From: Chaetorhynchus papuensis
Lineage: Eukaryota > Chordata > Aves > Passeriformes > Rhipiduridae
DNA length: 64,000 nucleotides
Assembly (NCBI GenBank): GCA_013396525.1
Contig: VWYX01000343.1
Coordinates: 248,001 to 312,000 of the forward strand
Direction: 5' to 3'
Shown: positions 26,201-41,876 of the stretch, piece after piece
Layout: the number at the start of each line of letters is the position of its first letter
How positions within the stretch are numbered: the first letter of the stretch is position 1
Notes under the pieces: model-generated
Databases searched by the model: none
What the model saw: the letters and a program-made list of their open reading frames with translations, nothing else
Told to the model about the DNA's origin: nothing
Position numbers and translations under genes: made by a program

Positions 26201-29200
26201 TTAAAAATTAAGGACTATAAAGCCAGTAAGGTAACAAAAACTAGAGGATTTTTTTATACATCCTTGACTCTTCCACAGCACTTTGAGACTGGTGGACAGT
26301 GTCCCTCTCTCAGATGACTAAGCCATCCATCCTTTTATGTTAAGCAATGGAAGTTGATGTTCTGTTACTAATGTTCTGTTTTCAAGTCCTTAGGAGGACT
26401 TCTATATTTTTCTGGGAGCATCCCTTTCATAAATGTTCTTAAATTTATGCACCTGATGTATTTTTCATTACTTGTTATCCTTCTAGGTGTATTCTCACGT
26501 ATTCTTTACACTATTGGATTTATTAGCTAATAGATTTTATTTATTAACGGCCGGGATGCAGAGAAGTTGAGAAAAGATTGTGAGGTAGATGATATGGGAA
26601 CAGTAAATACTAAAAGTATGTCTTGTATTGGACATCAACATTTCTGACAGCTAAATGCTTTTATAACATGAACGCACCAGTAAAAATGTAGAAATAAAAT
26701 CCAGCCAACATAATCCTTCTTTTTTCATCTTCCTTTTTCCCAAGAATTTCATTTCCCAGGAGCTGTGTTACAGTACTTTTATATCTTAGTATAAATCACA
26801 TATGCTTTTATTATGCTCCTGGTTTTTTTTGCATTTCCCCAGTGAATGCATTGAATTTTTTAAAAAGTTGATTAATTTTAAACAAGATATCATAAAAATG
26901 TCATTTCTCGTCAAAAAGCTCTAGGTTGAAATCCTGGCTAAAGTCCTAAGTGAAAGACCTTCTGGTTTTAAAATGGTTTTTTGATTTAAATTCCTAGAAT
27001 TTTGTGTTATGATTGGATTCTGTTACCAGGAAAGGGTAAGCACTCACTAAAGCTTTTCCAGCATTTAAGACAACTTATGCAAATATGTTTGTTCTCCAAA
27101 CAGTCCCTCTCTAAGTGGAGACACAAGTACGTTTCCCACCCTTATTCTGTTCCTGATCCATGAGGTTTGTAAGGATTTAATGGCCATTAGGCCATTAATT
27201 TGTCAAATTTGGTGCATAGAAGTTCAGACTCCAAGCAGACTCAGAAATTTCTGCACAGACACGTGCCGCAATAATATTTGCATTGCTTCCTGGTGAAACC
27301 AAGTTAAACTCAATGCACCACTGTCATACCTGCCCACAGATATCCTCTTGAAGACAAACACAATGGGTTCTTTTTTTCAGCTCAGTGGAGTAACTGCTTT
27401 TACTACTTACAAACCACAGATTTCCCACTGGGGACCTCACACATGGCCCCATGCAACAGTAAACTAAGCAAATCTGATTTCAGCTACATGACTTCGTACA
27501 AAAATATTTTGCAAAGCATCTATTAGAGGAATTGCTATCTTCATTAAGAAAAATATAGAAGTTTTCTTTAGAAGGTGAATGAAATAAAAATGAGATGCTG
27601 GATATAGGTATTTCACCCCATTCATACAGATGAAGTAATGCAGTGCAGTGACTTTATTCTCACCTGGCTTCAAATGTGCACAGCCTTGTACATTACATTA
27701 TCCATGTTTTTGGGACTTTCTTCTCAATCAGAAAGGCTAGAAGTTCAGAAAAAATCTTCAGGTATTTGTTGGTGCTGACAGAGCTTTTAGCAGTGAAATT
27801 CTTCAGCTCTCCAGTGTTCTGTGAGAACTCTGTCTTTCCCATACATGCTAAGTAAAACAAAGTTACCAGTATTTATCAACATCAGCACCTGCACTTGTTT
27901 TTCCCAGATAGTTATTCTTTTAGTTAGAAAAACACTTGTCTGCTACGTGCTAGAATTTGGGTCAGCCCCTCAGGGGGTGGCTGGCCTGAAGAACCAATTA
28001 CCTTGTGCCACTCAGTCTACTTTGCGAACTAATTTATAAAAACCTCGGAAAATTATTAAAACTCGGCTTGGTTTGCCGCTTTCTACTGATTTGGACTCCC
28101 GTGGTTTTTCTATGCGTCCACTTTGCACAATGACATATATAGGATTAGACCTACTCACTGCTGTCTCTGTCAGATAGCTCCCAAAGCTTCAATCAGTTCT
28201 ACAGACAAGATTTATCATATTTTTTTATTTTAACTGACATACTACCATGGAACACCAATAAACTGGACTTCTTTTAAAAAAATTTTTTCCAAAAAGACAT
28301 CATGCAGAAAGTGACCATGCTATGAAATATGTTATTCTATGTAGATGATGACCAGTTTTCCTCACAGTGTAGCTGCATTTTCAGGCATGTATTCCTCCTT
28401 TTCACTCCATCCTTGTCTACTACCCCTCATCACATGACCCAAAATACAGTCTCAAGCAGGCACTTGAGAAACTTGAGAGAGTTGAAACAAGCTTTCACCC
28501 TGATTCAAAGCTGCATTTCTCTTGTGCTATTTGCAAGGAAATATGACAGGAGCAGTGTGGCAACATTGGAATGGCCCCATGGATCAGATCTTTCAACAAC
28601 ATAGTTCACTGTTCTCATCAGTCTCTAGCATGTAAATAAGATTTTCTGTGTGTAGCAAAGCTTGAGTTATCTAGCTGTGACATCATTGATCACTGCCTGA
28701 CAACTAAATCAGAGAAACCAGATTGCCAGGTAGATCATAATTAACTGTAAGGTCACTGACTCAAAGTGAAGTAGAAGATAGTAAATTTTCCAGCTTGGTA
28801 GAATTAATTTTAATAGCTCTACTATCATGCAGAATTATTGAACTAATTCTGATGTCCATGAATCTTATTGCCCTCCTGAGCAGTTCTCCACTGCTTGTAT
28901 ACAGTGTGAATTAATCAATAGCTTCTGTCTAGAATAACTGAAACATCTGTTACATTTTATTCAGGATTTAAAGCTGTATGACCAAAGGGGAAAAAATGAA
29001 CTTGTTTTTTAATCACACAGAGAATATATTATGTTTTACATGTGCATGGCCAAAAATAATTTCATTTCCTCCAGAGTAAGTAGAGAATAGGCAAAGTCTT
29101 CTTTTTGGTAAATATTATATTTTTAGTTCACTCAAATGTTATTTGAGACAAGAGCTGAAAATAGACAAAAAGATAAAAGTAGAATACAGCAGTAATTCTT

Positions 29201-32200
29201 CGGTCTTGATACTTGATATACAGTTGAAAGTCTTTCCCAGAGAAGTCTCAACTGCATGCTGTCCCTAACTTGGAGAATATAGCTGATTTACATCTGTATC
29301 CAATGTCTGTAAATCCATTTAAAATATGTTGGCGTAATGGCCTTCTGCTTTTAAAAAGTTTGTTGACACAAAATGTTGTTCTTCTGGCTTAAATTTCAAA
29401 GGTTACTTTTTCAAGGCCATTAGTGTTGTGACAAGAATAAGAAAGAGCAATATCCTTAGAATTTATTGTGTTTTTCTTAATGCTCGTTTGAACTGAAGAT
29501 TCAGAAAGTCAAAAAAAGAAACTCACATAATAAGCAACAAACCACAACGTTATTGGCATTTTTTGGCTTTGATTATATGCTTTGCTCTTTATTTTCACTG
29601 TCTGAGCCCTCATTTGTATTTTAAGACACTGGTTTCACCAATTTCACTCATGATAAGCACAGCTGTGTGTTAGTAATAGCACAACCATGTTGCATAAAAT
29701 TTTAATTAGGTCTGAATTAAAGCATAGCCTTTGATGCACCAGACTCCAGCAGAAGTCTCCAGGTAGTGGAAATTACAGCATCATGCAGCCTAAAGGCTGT
29801 GTTTTCCATGTTGTGAGCAGTGGGTTCTCCAGGTCTTTCAGTTGTCTGCTCTCACCTCCTTTTTCTTCCACCATCAGCTGGAATCACTTTCCTCCTCCAC
29901 CATGCCATATATAGTCAAATACTACCTCATCTTTGTTCTGACTTTGTTTATCAGCTTCTTGCCAGAAGCACTGGACAAAGACATGCCATCCAATGTGCTG
30001 AGCTGCAGCCTCAGGAGGCATTTTTCAAACATTTTATGACAAATGTTGTAGGCCGTGCTGTTGCCCTATTCCCTGAGAATGTATGGCAGCTTAATCTTGT
30101 TCTCTGACATATGCTGCACATCCTGCCAGACCTGTGAACAGTAATGAGCTTCTATAAGGCCAACAGGCACCAAAGTCTTCAGTCTCTTCCGAGTGTGTCA
30201 ACATTCTTGTCAACAAAAATGCCACAGTAATCCTCCAAACCTCCCCTCTCTGTCTCCCATTCCCATCATCTACTTACATTTGCAGACCTATCAAGAAAAC
30301 TTAAGGTGAACGGGATCTAATTTTTCCCCCTTTCTTATCAGTCCTTGAAAAGAATATTTAGCTTATATGGTTTTGTTTTGTTTTACAAACTATTATAATA
30401 ATTGAATAGAAATACTAATGTACACTTTTCTGGGCATGTGGTAATTAATATGAGTGCTCTGGAATTATAGAGACAACCTGTTCCGGCATCCATAGGTCAC
30501 AAATCCTGCCAACAAAAACCTCAGTATGTTCGGGTTCATTCCCTGGAAGCTGAACATTAGGACTTCAGTTTACATTCAGTGAGTTTTGACCTTCTTTGTA
30601 CATGCACAAAATGCAGCAGTGGTAAAAAGCATTCAAGGAACAGCAGAATCATATTGCAATAGGCTGAATCAGAAACAGTTATGAAAATTGAGGAGAAGAG
30701 ATTGCTTTTAAATTGTTTTTTTGTTTCTCAGGAGCTCTGTACATACAGTTAAAAAAACCAAAGAAGTGTAACTAATTTTTGCGTGGGGTGAATCATGGTA
30801 GTTCTGTTGCTTTTAGTACAGTTGTGACAATTTTATATAATACAGCAGCTACTCTCAATACCCAAACTGAGACTCAGCAAGTGTGGAAACATATGGTTGA
30901 TGGCAAACCCAAACTTGTATTCATCAGTTATTTCATCACTTCCTTATTTAATCATCACCCTCTTGTTTAAATGCTAAGTATATTCCATGGAAACATAAAT
31001 TACAATTTGACGTGATCATTGCAGCAGAATGCAGAAGGTATAAACAGAACATTGAAATTTGCAATACAGAGATCGAAAGTATCCATTTCCACACACTCTC
31101 CCCAAGAACTTTTCCATACGGATTAGTTCTTTGTAAGCCAGGTCAGTTCCCAGTGGTCTGTCTGGCAGCTGCATTGCTTGCTTTGGAGTAACACCAAGGA
31201 GTTAGCTTATACAGCCTGTGAGGTCAAATGTAGGGGCTTTTCTGTTATTTTAAAGAAAGGAAAAGGATCACAAAATTATTTCAGCTTATAGAATGCAACT
31301 ACAGAACTTCAGATTCAACGGGGCAAGAGGTTTATCTTGCATCTGACAGGATGTCTCTCTCTGCAGCTGAAATTTTGTGGTTCTGTTACATGACCACATA
31401 GCCAAAGTCACACAGATATTCATGCATTTGGCTACACTCTCATATCTGGAATCTGAACATCTGCAGTGTCCTGAAGTAACCTAGTGAATTCTGGTAGGCC
31501 AGAAAATAAAGACAGGTTTTTAAAAAACACTTAGTAGATATCTAGAACTGTATCTCAGCAGAGGTTCTGTGCCAGACTGAAAGGGAACAAACAGAAAGAT
31601 ACACATTCTGATTGGCAGGAAAAACAGTGTTCAAAAGAAATACCAGCAATACTGCCATTTATTACATTTATTACATCCATCTTACTTGGCAGTTTTTGGT
31701 GGTTAATAGTAACTGCTATTAATTACAAGAAGTAATATCTACTTAGAAACAGAATTAATGGCAGCATCTGCTAGTAACAAACAATCTATTTATGAAGCAG
31801 TGCTGTATTTGAATGGCAACATAATATATGTAGATATAGAAGAACGGATGTTTTCACCATTTATTTTCACCTTTTATGACTTTTTTCTTGTCTTCCTAAA
31901 CACTTTTGGAGAAAGTGGTACCCTTGGTCCATTGGTTTGATCACAAAGACTTCGTGTTGTAGCAAAGAATTCCTTGTAAGCAAAGAAGAATGAGCTATGA
32001 AGAACCTGACAGAGCTTCTTTATATATATACGTATTTTTACACACACTCACTCCTGTGTTTTCCACGGGAAATGTGGCTGGAGAAAAGAGAGCTTTGATC
32101 CTCTGGATCCTCTGATGTCTCTTGTATTTGTAGCTATTAGAGGCAAGTCTCTCAGAGAAGTGCCAAGGATCTGACACACAGGACCTTATTATCATATTCT

Positions 32201-35200
32201 TACTAATTTATATGAAAGTGTGAAGGGAGACTGGAAAGAGGATGGAGCCAAACTCTTTTCAGTGGTGCCTGTGGACTGGAAAAGAGGTGATGGGCACAAA
32301 CTGAAACACAGGAAACCCTCTGAGCATGAGGGAACACTTTCTCACTATGAGGATGACTAGGCACTGACACCAGTTATACAGGGTGGTTGTGGAATCACCT
32401 TCCTTGAAGATATTAAAAGATGGTCTGGACATGATCTGGGAAACAGGTGAGCAGGGGGACTGAACCAGATGACTTCCAGAGGTCCTGTTCAACCTACAAA
32501 TGAATAGACTCTAAAGTATTTATTTTCCTCATATTTTTTTTTGTCCTTTAATTCCAATGCTTTTCATAGTGAGAAGAGCCACTGATTGACTTCCCACTCA
32601 GAAGTCCCACTTTATTTTCAACATAATGTGCCACTAAGGAGAGATTGTCTAAAAAACAAAGACTGAGTAAATCTTGCTGTGCAAATTGTCAGACTGCTCA
32701 GGTAGTTAACCATGATAACAGGTGATGCACCAAAAGCCTACAAGCCTGAATTCTGCTGTTGATCAAAGCTGCTGAGCTACATGTGTGTACAGATGTGTTT
32801 GTACATATAAACATACTTTAAAAAAATTAACTTATCCAGTTATCACTATATAATGATAAAAAATTTCTTTCTGAGAGTACATGGACCAAAACACGGAAGT
32901 GTGACAAATTAATTCAAATTGTGCAACCACTCTGGAATTCCCATAAACATTAAAACAGTATGTGGTAGCAGACTTTTTTTTTTTTTTTTGAACACGAGCT
33001 GCTCAGTCTAGTTTTGAAGGAGTTGGTGAAGTGTTTGCGAACAGCAAGGCCTTATGCTGCTTGATCCAGTTTTGCCTATGTGGCAGCTATAGATATTCCA
33101 GACTAAAGATTGGATATTTATTGCCCATTCATTTCCACTGAGACAAGTCTGAAATAAGCCCTTGTATTTTTACTTAGTCCAGTAGTAGAAGAGAGTAAAA
33201 ACAGAAGCCTAATTCTCTGGCATGCTTCCTGCGCTCAAATGCAACAAGCATGAAGGAGACGTGGAGCACTTCAAGTAGGAATGGTTGTGGTTTACCCTCC
33301 TGAAAAAAACCCCAACCCAACAACAGTAGACACAAGGCAGAGAAATAACATGCTGAAAAGTGAAAAACAAAGCACATGCCCTCCATGGACAACTGGAAAA
33401 AAAACATACTTCCCTTTGGAAAGGAAAATTTATTTTACTGTTGGGTCATTAACAGCTAACAGGACTGCAGCGTTTGCTTGCCCTAGTCACCAATGAAATT
33501 AACTGACTGTGCCATTTTTGAGTCAAAAGGAGACTTTGTTCAGGCCAAAGAAAACCCCTCAAGAGGGATCAGAAATAGCTTGTGAACTGTGATTATTTTC
33601 ATGCACCCATTTTGTGCTTGTTTTACAATTTTTTTTAATTAGCCTTTTTTAATTGATGAAAGCAGTACAACACAATTCTTATGATATAAAATAATTATTT
33701 TAAGAGATACATTGATATACATTATCTCTTTGTAAAATAAAACATGAAGCCATGCCAGAAGTCTTTGGATTATAATTCTGGCATAGTTTAACACTACAAT
33801 AAATTTAGATTCCAAGGATTCTGCAATTGTGTAAAAATATTGTTGTCACTTAAGGCAGAAATTTCCAGTTTAGCTTTGTAGAGTCTGCCTTTACAGTTTC
33901 TCAGGAATTGTTTTTCTCCTCGCTGGTACTATAAAGCCAATATGATGAGATTGAGCCTTGAGCTCAGTTAATGAGCTTAATGTTCAAATGTGTTTCAATT
34001 TAATGTTGAAATTTGTATATTCCTGGATTGTGCAATTCTGTAGCCTACTTCTATGTGAAATTGTTAATCCTTCAGCTCTTTCAGAGGATTGGGTCTTGAC
34101 TACTGAAATTATTCTACTTGGCTGACAGATTTTCAGTCCTTTCCTTGTTGGAAACTGAAATATAACCAAGTCCACAGGAGATTTTTACATTGCATATATT
34201 ACTGCACTATTTATACTTCCCAGAGTTCATTCTCTTCAGTGAACTAAACATTCTCCACCTCAGAAAAGATACAGTGCTTTACAGAACACATGTAGTTTCA
34301 ACTTTTAACAATTTAGAGCCAGGGAAAGGTAAATTAAAATTACTTTTGAATACTTGTCATATTTTTCTACTTAATAAGAGGATCCCAAGATGAAAGAGGA
34401 AGCAAATTGTCTGGATACCTACACATAATCCCGCTTCACTTTTTTCTTCACATCTTTGTAATTTCATCACGCATATTCATGACAGTCATGCTCTTGACAC
34501 CCAGTTTCACAATTCATTTCTCAGTTTTCATTTTGATGGTAAAAATGAATGGAAATTTATTGTTTAGCTTGTGAATCAGATTGACTTATGATAAAATGTG
34601 TTATAGCTCAAAAAATGAAGCCCAGCAAAGTATCATCTGCTAAATATATCATCTAAGTGTTAAATGCCTTAATCAACACCAGATCTAAAACACAATTGCC
34701 ATATAACAGGATATTTTTCAGAGCACACACTGCTTGACTGTTTTCTTTATAAAAAGTGCTGCAGTAGCTACCTTTCTCTTTCTAGAGTTTCCTACATTCC
34801 ATAGGAATTTCTTTCATTCCATACATTGATCAATGGAGTTACTGTTTGATTTACAGAAGTCTCGATTCACAGTTTGTGAAAGATGTTTTTCTAGGTGCAG
34901 ATCTGCTAAAAAAATGAGCCACTGCCATGTTTTAAATATTTTTTTGTGACGCTCCATTTCATTTGTCCCCAGCATGCTAAGGGTTATAAGAGGCTTTGAG
35001 GAGCAAAACAATTTATTTTAGAATCACATTTATTACGTCTCATATTTTTAAGCATAGATTTTGCAAATCATGTTTAGAATCAGTCAGAATTCTATGCTTA
35101 TTTAATATACTCTCCACACACACATTTCACAACAAATTGTTTTCTAATGACAGTAAAATGAGTAGATAATGCAGAAATATTTGATTAAAGAATAAAAGAA

Positions 35201-38200
35201 ACCTCTTAAAATAATGCCATCATTTATGTATCTAAAATGAAAGTTTATTTTTCAACCTCATCTCTTCAATGCTCACACACCAAAACTACTGAATATAATA
35301 AAATCAGATATTTCTTCCTCGGCCATAGAGTACAAACCCTTCTAACAAAGGCTGGAGTGACTGGAATCCTGTGTCATATCAGGATGCACAGGAGAGGATG
35401 ACATTACCAGTGCTGCCTCACAGGATCATCCTCCCAAGAAACATGAAGTTTTGCTTTCAATGTCAGGCTATAGGGAATGTCATGTATATCACCCCATTAG
35501 AGGGGTTAAAATGTTTATCTCCAAGGAGGTCCATCAAATCTGGGAAGTTCAAGGCTAACCAGGCTAAGCCAAAGCTGGTTTGATCTAATAATGATCATAA
35601 TTTGAATGAAAAGTTGGAATGGTTGATCTTCAGAGTTCCTTTCCTTTCAACCTGTATTTCCATTATTTTGTTCTACAGGTAGCAAATCATCTTTTGTAGC
35701 TGTCATTACTCACTGATAGGTCACTGTGAATATTATTGGGATTTTAAAGAGGACTAGGAGGCAACAAGTCCACTCTGAGAATATTGAGACCATTTTGCAC
35801 AAACTTCAATGCATGCACTTGAAGTCAAGAACCTGGTCCACTGATCTGCTAAGGAAGTAACACGACTTTAGAAAAATCTTGGAGGAGTGAAAGAGTGGTA
35901 GACAGCATTTCTTTTGAAGAAACCTTTATACAAAGGTTTACAGAGAAGCACATGGTGGTGAGAGGGAGCTGTAAGCAACAAATGCTAGGAGAAGGGGGTG
36001 AACAGGGATTGCAGTAAAAAGGAAATACAGAAGATGTCTCAGCCTCCTGGGGTGCAATGAAAATACATGCCATTAATTGCATGGTAAATGCCAAGGCTAC
36101 AAACACCTAAATATTCACACAGCTCTTCTTACCAGGTATTTTCTGTCCTAGTAATTTATATAAACACAATCCTGTAAAGTGTAGAAGAGCAGCTTCCCAA
36201 GTTTTGCTTCTATCAATTTCAGAAGACACTGGACATTTTCAAGCCTCTTCTCAAGGTATCAGTAGGCTGCAGGATGGTGTTTTTTAGGCTGGTTCAGAAC
36301 GGCACTTAGAGATGTGTCTTTTGGGACATCACCCCACGAATGTGAGTACTCATGTTTCTAAATGCAGAGACATACTGAAATACTCTCCTGAGCTGTGGCT
36401 CTGCTGTTTTCTTATTCCTGATCATCCCATTATTAGAAAAGTAGTGTGAAATTTTCAAAACAAATTTCTGACAATCAGAACTAATGGTGTATTTAAAAGG
36501 CTGAGCATCTTGGTGCTTTTAAGAAGATGATAAAGTTTTCCTCTGTTGTCTGGTGATGTCCTCATTGTTCCTGACAACAGAGTTTTCTGTTTTCTGGCTA
36601 AATTTATGTTAAATTCACATCTCACTGAAGCTTCTCATAGCTATAGCAAAAGAATCCTATCCAATATCATTACTGTGAAAAGCTAACAGATATCCTACTG
36701 ATAGGCAGTAGTAAATCCCTCAAAAGTAAAGCTAATGGCTTAAGGATTATTTGTCTAAAATGGAAAGAAAAAGCACCTTTGTATGAAGAGTTACTAAAAG
36801 AGATGTTTCTGAGACACAGACAGGCTGTCCAGCTCTGTGATACTGGGTAATAGTGGATCTAGTTGTTACTGTGCTTCTTACAGAACTGATTTACCCTTGT
36901 ATAATTCTTTGACCCGTAGGAAATCAGACTTTTATTTCATCACTGATCATACACACTGTGGAATGGATCATATAATGGAAAATATTTTCCATGCAGCAGG
37001 GAGAGGTTTTTTTGTAATTAACGTGCTTGATATGGCTGCATATACTAACAGCACTCCAAGTGATATATTCCAGAACACTCTGCAGAAGCAGATCATGACA
37101 GACTTTAATAGCATTTATGTTAGCTTTCCTTTCACAAGTAGTATTATTCTGGAAGGACTGTGGAGTAAAATTTTTCTATTATCTTAATTCTGTTTTCTTA
37201 GTAATGTTTCTATCAAGCAACTCGTCTGTGTTAAATTTATTAAATGATATAGGATTTTTGCTGGTATACAAGAAATAATCTTGGAGAATTATGATCTCAA
37301 AAGCCTCAGAATAGATAGCCCTCTGTCACCTGTAACAGATAAAATAAAAATGAGCAGATAACCAAGCAAATACATTTAAAAAGAACTAGAAATGTTTGAA
37401 TCCTTGAAACAGAATTAAAGAAAGCACATGGAGAATGTGGAGGAAGAAAGTGAGACAAACGAGGTGAAAGTTACAGAAATAAATACATGCCCTTAAACTA
37501 GCAACTCCCAGAAGTCCTGCAGAATTTTACTGAAAACATTGCAGAGTATTATTCCAAGCAAGTCTTGATATTACAATATTCTGACTACTTTTGCATTTTA
37601 AGCATATATGATTGTTTTTAAAAAGCCAGCAGTGAGCCTAAGAAACGTATAGCAAAACTACTTGGCAAGAATTTATCATATTGAGATAAACCATGTGCAT
37701 GTCAGCACCCATGCCTGAGCTACTAGGCTTTGCTATGGACCTCAGCATATTGCAAGGGAGAGACAGTGGCTCTGTGAGATGTCTCCATGTCTGACTGTGG
37801 TATGATTTTTTTAAAATTTACTTTTATGCAGCTCGGAGGCAGAATATAATAGAATCATAAAATGGTTTGGTTCGGAAGGAACTTTGAAGATCCTCTAGTT
37901 CCAGCCCCCCTGCCATGAGCAGGGACACCTTCCACTAGACCAGGTTGCTCAAAGCCCCATCCAACCTGACCTTGAACACTTCCAGGGATGGGGCATACAC
38001 AACTTCTCTGGGCAACCTGTGCCAGAGCTTCAGCACCTTCACAGTAATGAATTTCTTCCTGATATGTAATCTAAACCTACCCTCCTTTAGCTTAAAGCTA
38101 TTCTTCCATGTCCTAAAACTAAGTGCATTTGTAAAAAGTCACTCTCCAGCTCTCTTATAAATCCCCTCAAGGTACTGAAAGGTGCCATAAAACCTCTCTT

Positions 38201-41200
38201 CTCCAGGCTGAACAGCCCCAGTTCTCTCAGTCAGTCCTCACAGGAGATGTGCTCCATCCCTCTCATCATCTTCATGGCCCTCTTTAGGACACACTCAAGA
38301 AGGTCTATGTCTTTCTCATTTAATTTTCTACTTTTGAGTATTCTGACTGATCGTAGACTGTGATGGAATGATTGAAACACTGACAGTGGCATACCTTTGG
38401 TCTGCATATTTTTTGTCTACTTTTTAGTCATCACGGGAATGTTTTCCCTTTGATTACCTGCTTTTTATATAACTTCTTTTAACAAAGACAGCAATAACAA
38501 TATCCAAACTTCCTGCTCAGTCTGGCTTTCTGAATAAAGCTCTGTGGCCATTCTGATGTTAAAGAAAAAAAGATATGTAATTTGCAGTACATAGCACATT
38601 TATCTCCTTTGAATGCAATTAAAATTGTTTGTACAACTTCTTACAAAAGGTGAAAAAGTGAAAGACAAATCAGCTCTCAATTCTTCCAGTTATTTCAGAC
38701 TGGAAGTCAGCTAAGGGAGACAGAAAATAACATCTTACAGACTTTTGGTTATCTTTATGCTTATTATTACTAAAACACAAGGAATCAGGTACTTGGCAAA
38801 TTTCATGAGATAGGTTTTCATTGCAGACAGTAGAAATAGAAAAATTCAAGACCTGTCAAATAAAATTGCTCTTCAATATTTATAAAATGTTTTGTTTAAG
38901 ACAATTTTTTCTCCTTTCTTCCTCAAGGCTCAAACTTTTATCAAAATTTCTGAAAACAAAATTTTGCAACAAATTCACAATCTCTCCATATAGGTGGTTG
39001 AAAATGCTTTCTCTGACTTAGATCTTTTATGAAAGTCCTTTTGACCTTAGTTTTTGTAAGGTTCCCAGTAATTTAAAAAAATGTTGCCTGTGTTCAAAAA
39101 CTTGTATGTGTTCGATACAGCAGGAAATCCAAACTCATCTATGGAATTAATAGCAATTTTTACAAAGCACTCAGAATTATGTTGGACAACCTCTAATTGC
39201 TGTGCAGTGAAGCCATCTTCCAAAGTGTCTTGACACAAATGTGTCGACACCATTCCAGTGCCCACTGAACATTTCCAGCTCAAGCACAGAATGACTGAAC
39301 CACTCATTAGTCATATATTGCAACAGTTTGATCACATCCCAGTCACCAATATTGGAAAGAAAATTGGCAGCATTCAGTAAATTCCATCTGCCTTTACTCT
39401 TTTCTTTGTGCAGTTTCTGTTTTCAAGGCAGTTCTGGGACTTCATGATGCTTCTTTGGCCTTACCACACCATGTGCTAGTTTAGGATCCAAGTTTGAAAA
39501 CAGCAAAGATTTCAACCCATCTGGCTCCAGTTTTCCATTGCTTTTGTATTCCTTTCAGCATCCTGCTTGCCTGAATTTTCATTTCTAGCAGTAAATACCA
39601 CATAGACTACTTCTGTTATTCAGGTCCATAGCCCTGATTTCTTGTTCCTAATTGATCTGAGGAGGATTTTTATAATGAAGTGAGTTTTTTAAAAAGCTTA
39701 CTGATTAAAGATTTTTAAAAAACAAGTTAGTGCCAATGAACTTCTGCCAAAATGCAATCATGCTTCTTTTAACCGGTCTGGCATGCTATGTAAAATCAGA
39801 TACTAAACATAAAACTGTAACTGATTTTTTCAATTCACAAGGACACCTCAAGTTTAAGGCTTCGGGACAGTTCCATAATACAGAAATCCCCATTTTGTGA
39901 CTGACACAGTGTTAGGAGTTGGAATGTCAGGAGCCACAAATGAACGGGGAGATGTTGGAACAGGTTTCCAAGGTTCAGTAACATTTCTTAACTTTCAGAG
40001 TGATGTGGGGAACAATTGTGGAGAAAATGTAATTGTTTCACTTTATATTAAAAAGAAACAGGAATCATTATTGATATTGTCATTTTTAAGAGTGTCAGAA
40101 ATGCCTAAGAAAAGCAAATGTTGACTTCATCTAGAGCTAAATTTATAGAAAGCGGATTCTGCAGCTCATTCTCACTTCTGCAGTCTTTCCATAATGAAAC
40201 TTTCAAGTGAGGAAAGCATAAACCTTTTTAAGGAAGGCAAAGGTACAAGCTAAAAAAACTTAAGTTTAATCATAGCAGGTTTACCTTGGCCTTGGCACGG
40301 TTTTGAATGCAAGGATATGTCCAGCAGCAATTAGACCAAATTTGGTCTGCAGTGGAAGCAAAAGAGGTAAATTAAATCCTTAGCACAGCCTCAGCAGGTG
40401 CCAGCTGTTTTTCTGCACACTGTGAGCCATACTCTGTCAGCAACAAAGGAGGCACCCTCTTGCTACCTCACAAGACATCTGTTTTCTTCAGTCTTCAGTG
40501 GTGGCTGGTGCCCAAGACAGAGTACAAGAAAATGAGTAATTACGGAATGGACTGCCCACAGAGAAAACTAATCCTTCAAATCTTGCAAAATCCTTGCATC
40601 TGTTTACTGGTCAGCTTGTTCCTGTAGGAAAAGGAGCTGTATTCCTTCCACGTTTTAAAAAAAAGTCCTTTCTAGCTCTAACATGAGTTTTAGCATCTAG
40701 TTCATCCAAATGAATGTTCATTTCTTTTAGAAGCAACTGGAGACCATCTGCTGCAACCAAAAATTATTAGAAGTTGACAGATATCCAAAGGCAGTTTTCC
40801 TTCATTAATCTCTGTAGATCAACTCCTGCCCTCTGGGTCAGACTTGTATATCTTCACTCTGGGTACATGGAGCACCTCCCCTCACAAATGTGCTGGTTTA
40901 TGGCCAGGGGTCAGAAGTGTAAATAGAATTACTTTCTCTACACATGCATTGCAATCAACTTTTCTGAAGAAGAGCTACATTCAACTAGTGCCAAACTGCC
41001 TTCACTTGGTTGAAATTCGAATAATCAGGGGGGAAAGAAGCCAGTAACAATACTGAGTTCAGAAAGCAGAGGACAGTTTCTTTTGAAAAGATTCAGACTT
41101 CAAAGTGTCAAAGTTCTACATACACAGAACTATATGTTTGAACAGTTGGCTGTAGCATAAAAATGCTTTAATGTAGAGAAAGAGCAGGCTGGAAGCAGTT

Positions 41201-41830
41201 ATAAATAGCAATTTCTCTCTGAACAATGTGGCCATTCCCATATGCAATTCCTAATGTACTGTTTAATAAACGACAGCTACAATGGACTTGGTCAGTACCC
41301 TTGGCAGGAAAAAAGATGCCATGAACACAGACAAAACTGATCTCTGAAATACATCAGGTTTTGCAGTTACAAGGCTGCTGGGTTTTGTCAGACAGAGTAA
41401 AGAAAATTTCAAGCCATCTTTTTTTTTCTCATCTGCCAAGGAAGGAGGTTCTCAAGGAGCACATACCATTGCATCTCTCAAATTTCTACTGTTGGCCATA
41501 TTAAAATAACAGACACAAGGCAGAAAAGCTAAAACCAAATTTTTGCTAATAAGGCAACATGGACAAAATATCATGAATCTAAGGGTGAACTATGCTACCC
41601 CAAAATCATTATGAGCTGCACACAGGTCTCACAAGGTTTTCTTGTTGGAAGTTATTATATTAGTTACCACATTAATTATGAATTTTTATAGTTAAAATGG
41701 CATGGCAAATTCGGAGAATATCTGGTTCTCTGCTTTGGCAAATAGGGATATTTTTTCTCAGTGTGTAAGTGTAAATAGACCAGTAAAAGTATGATGGAGC
41801 AGGGAATCCCATGACCCTGAAAGATTTTAT

Positions 41831-41876
<46 letters not shown>

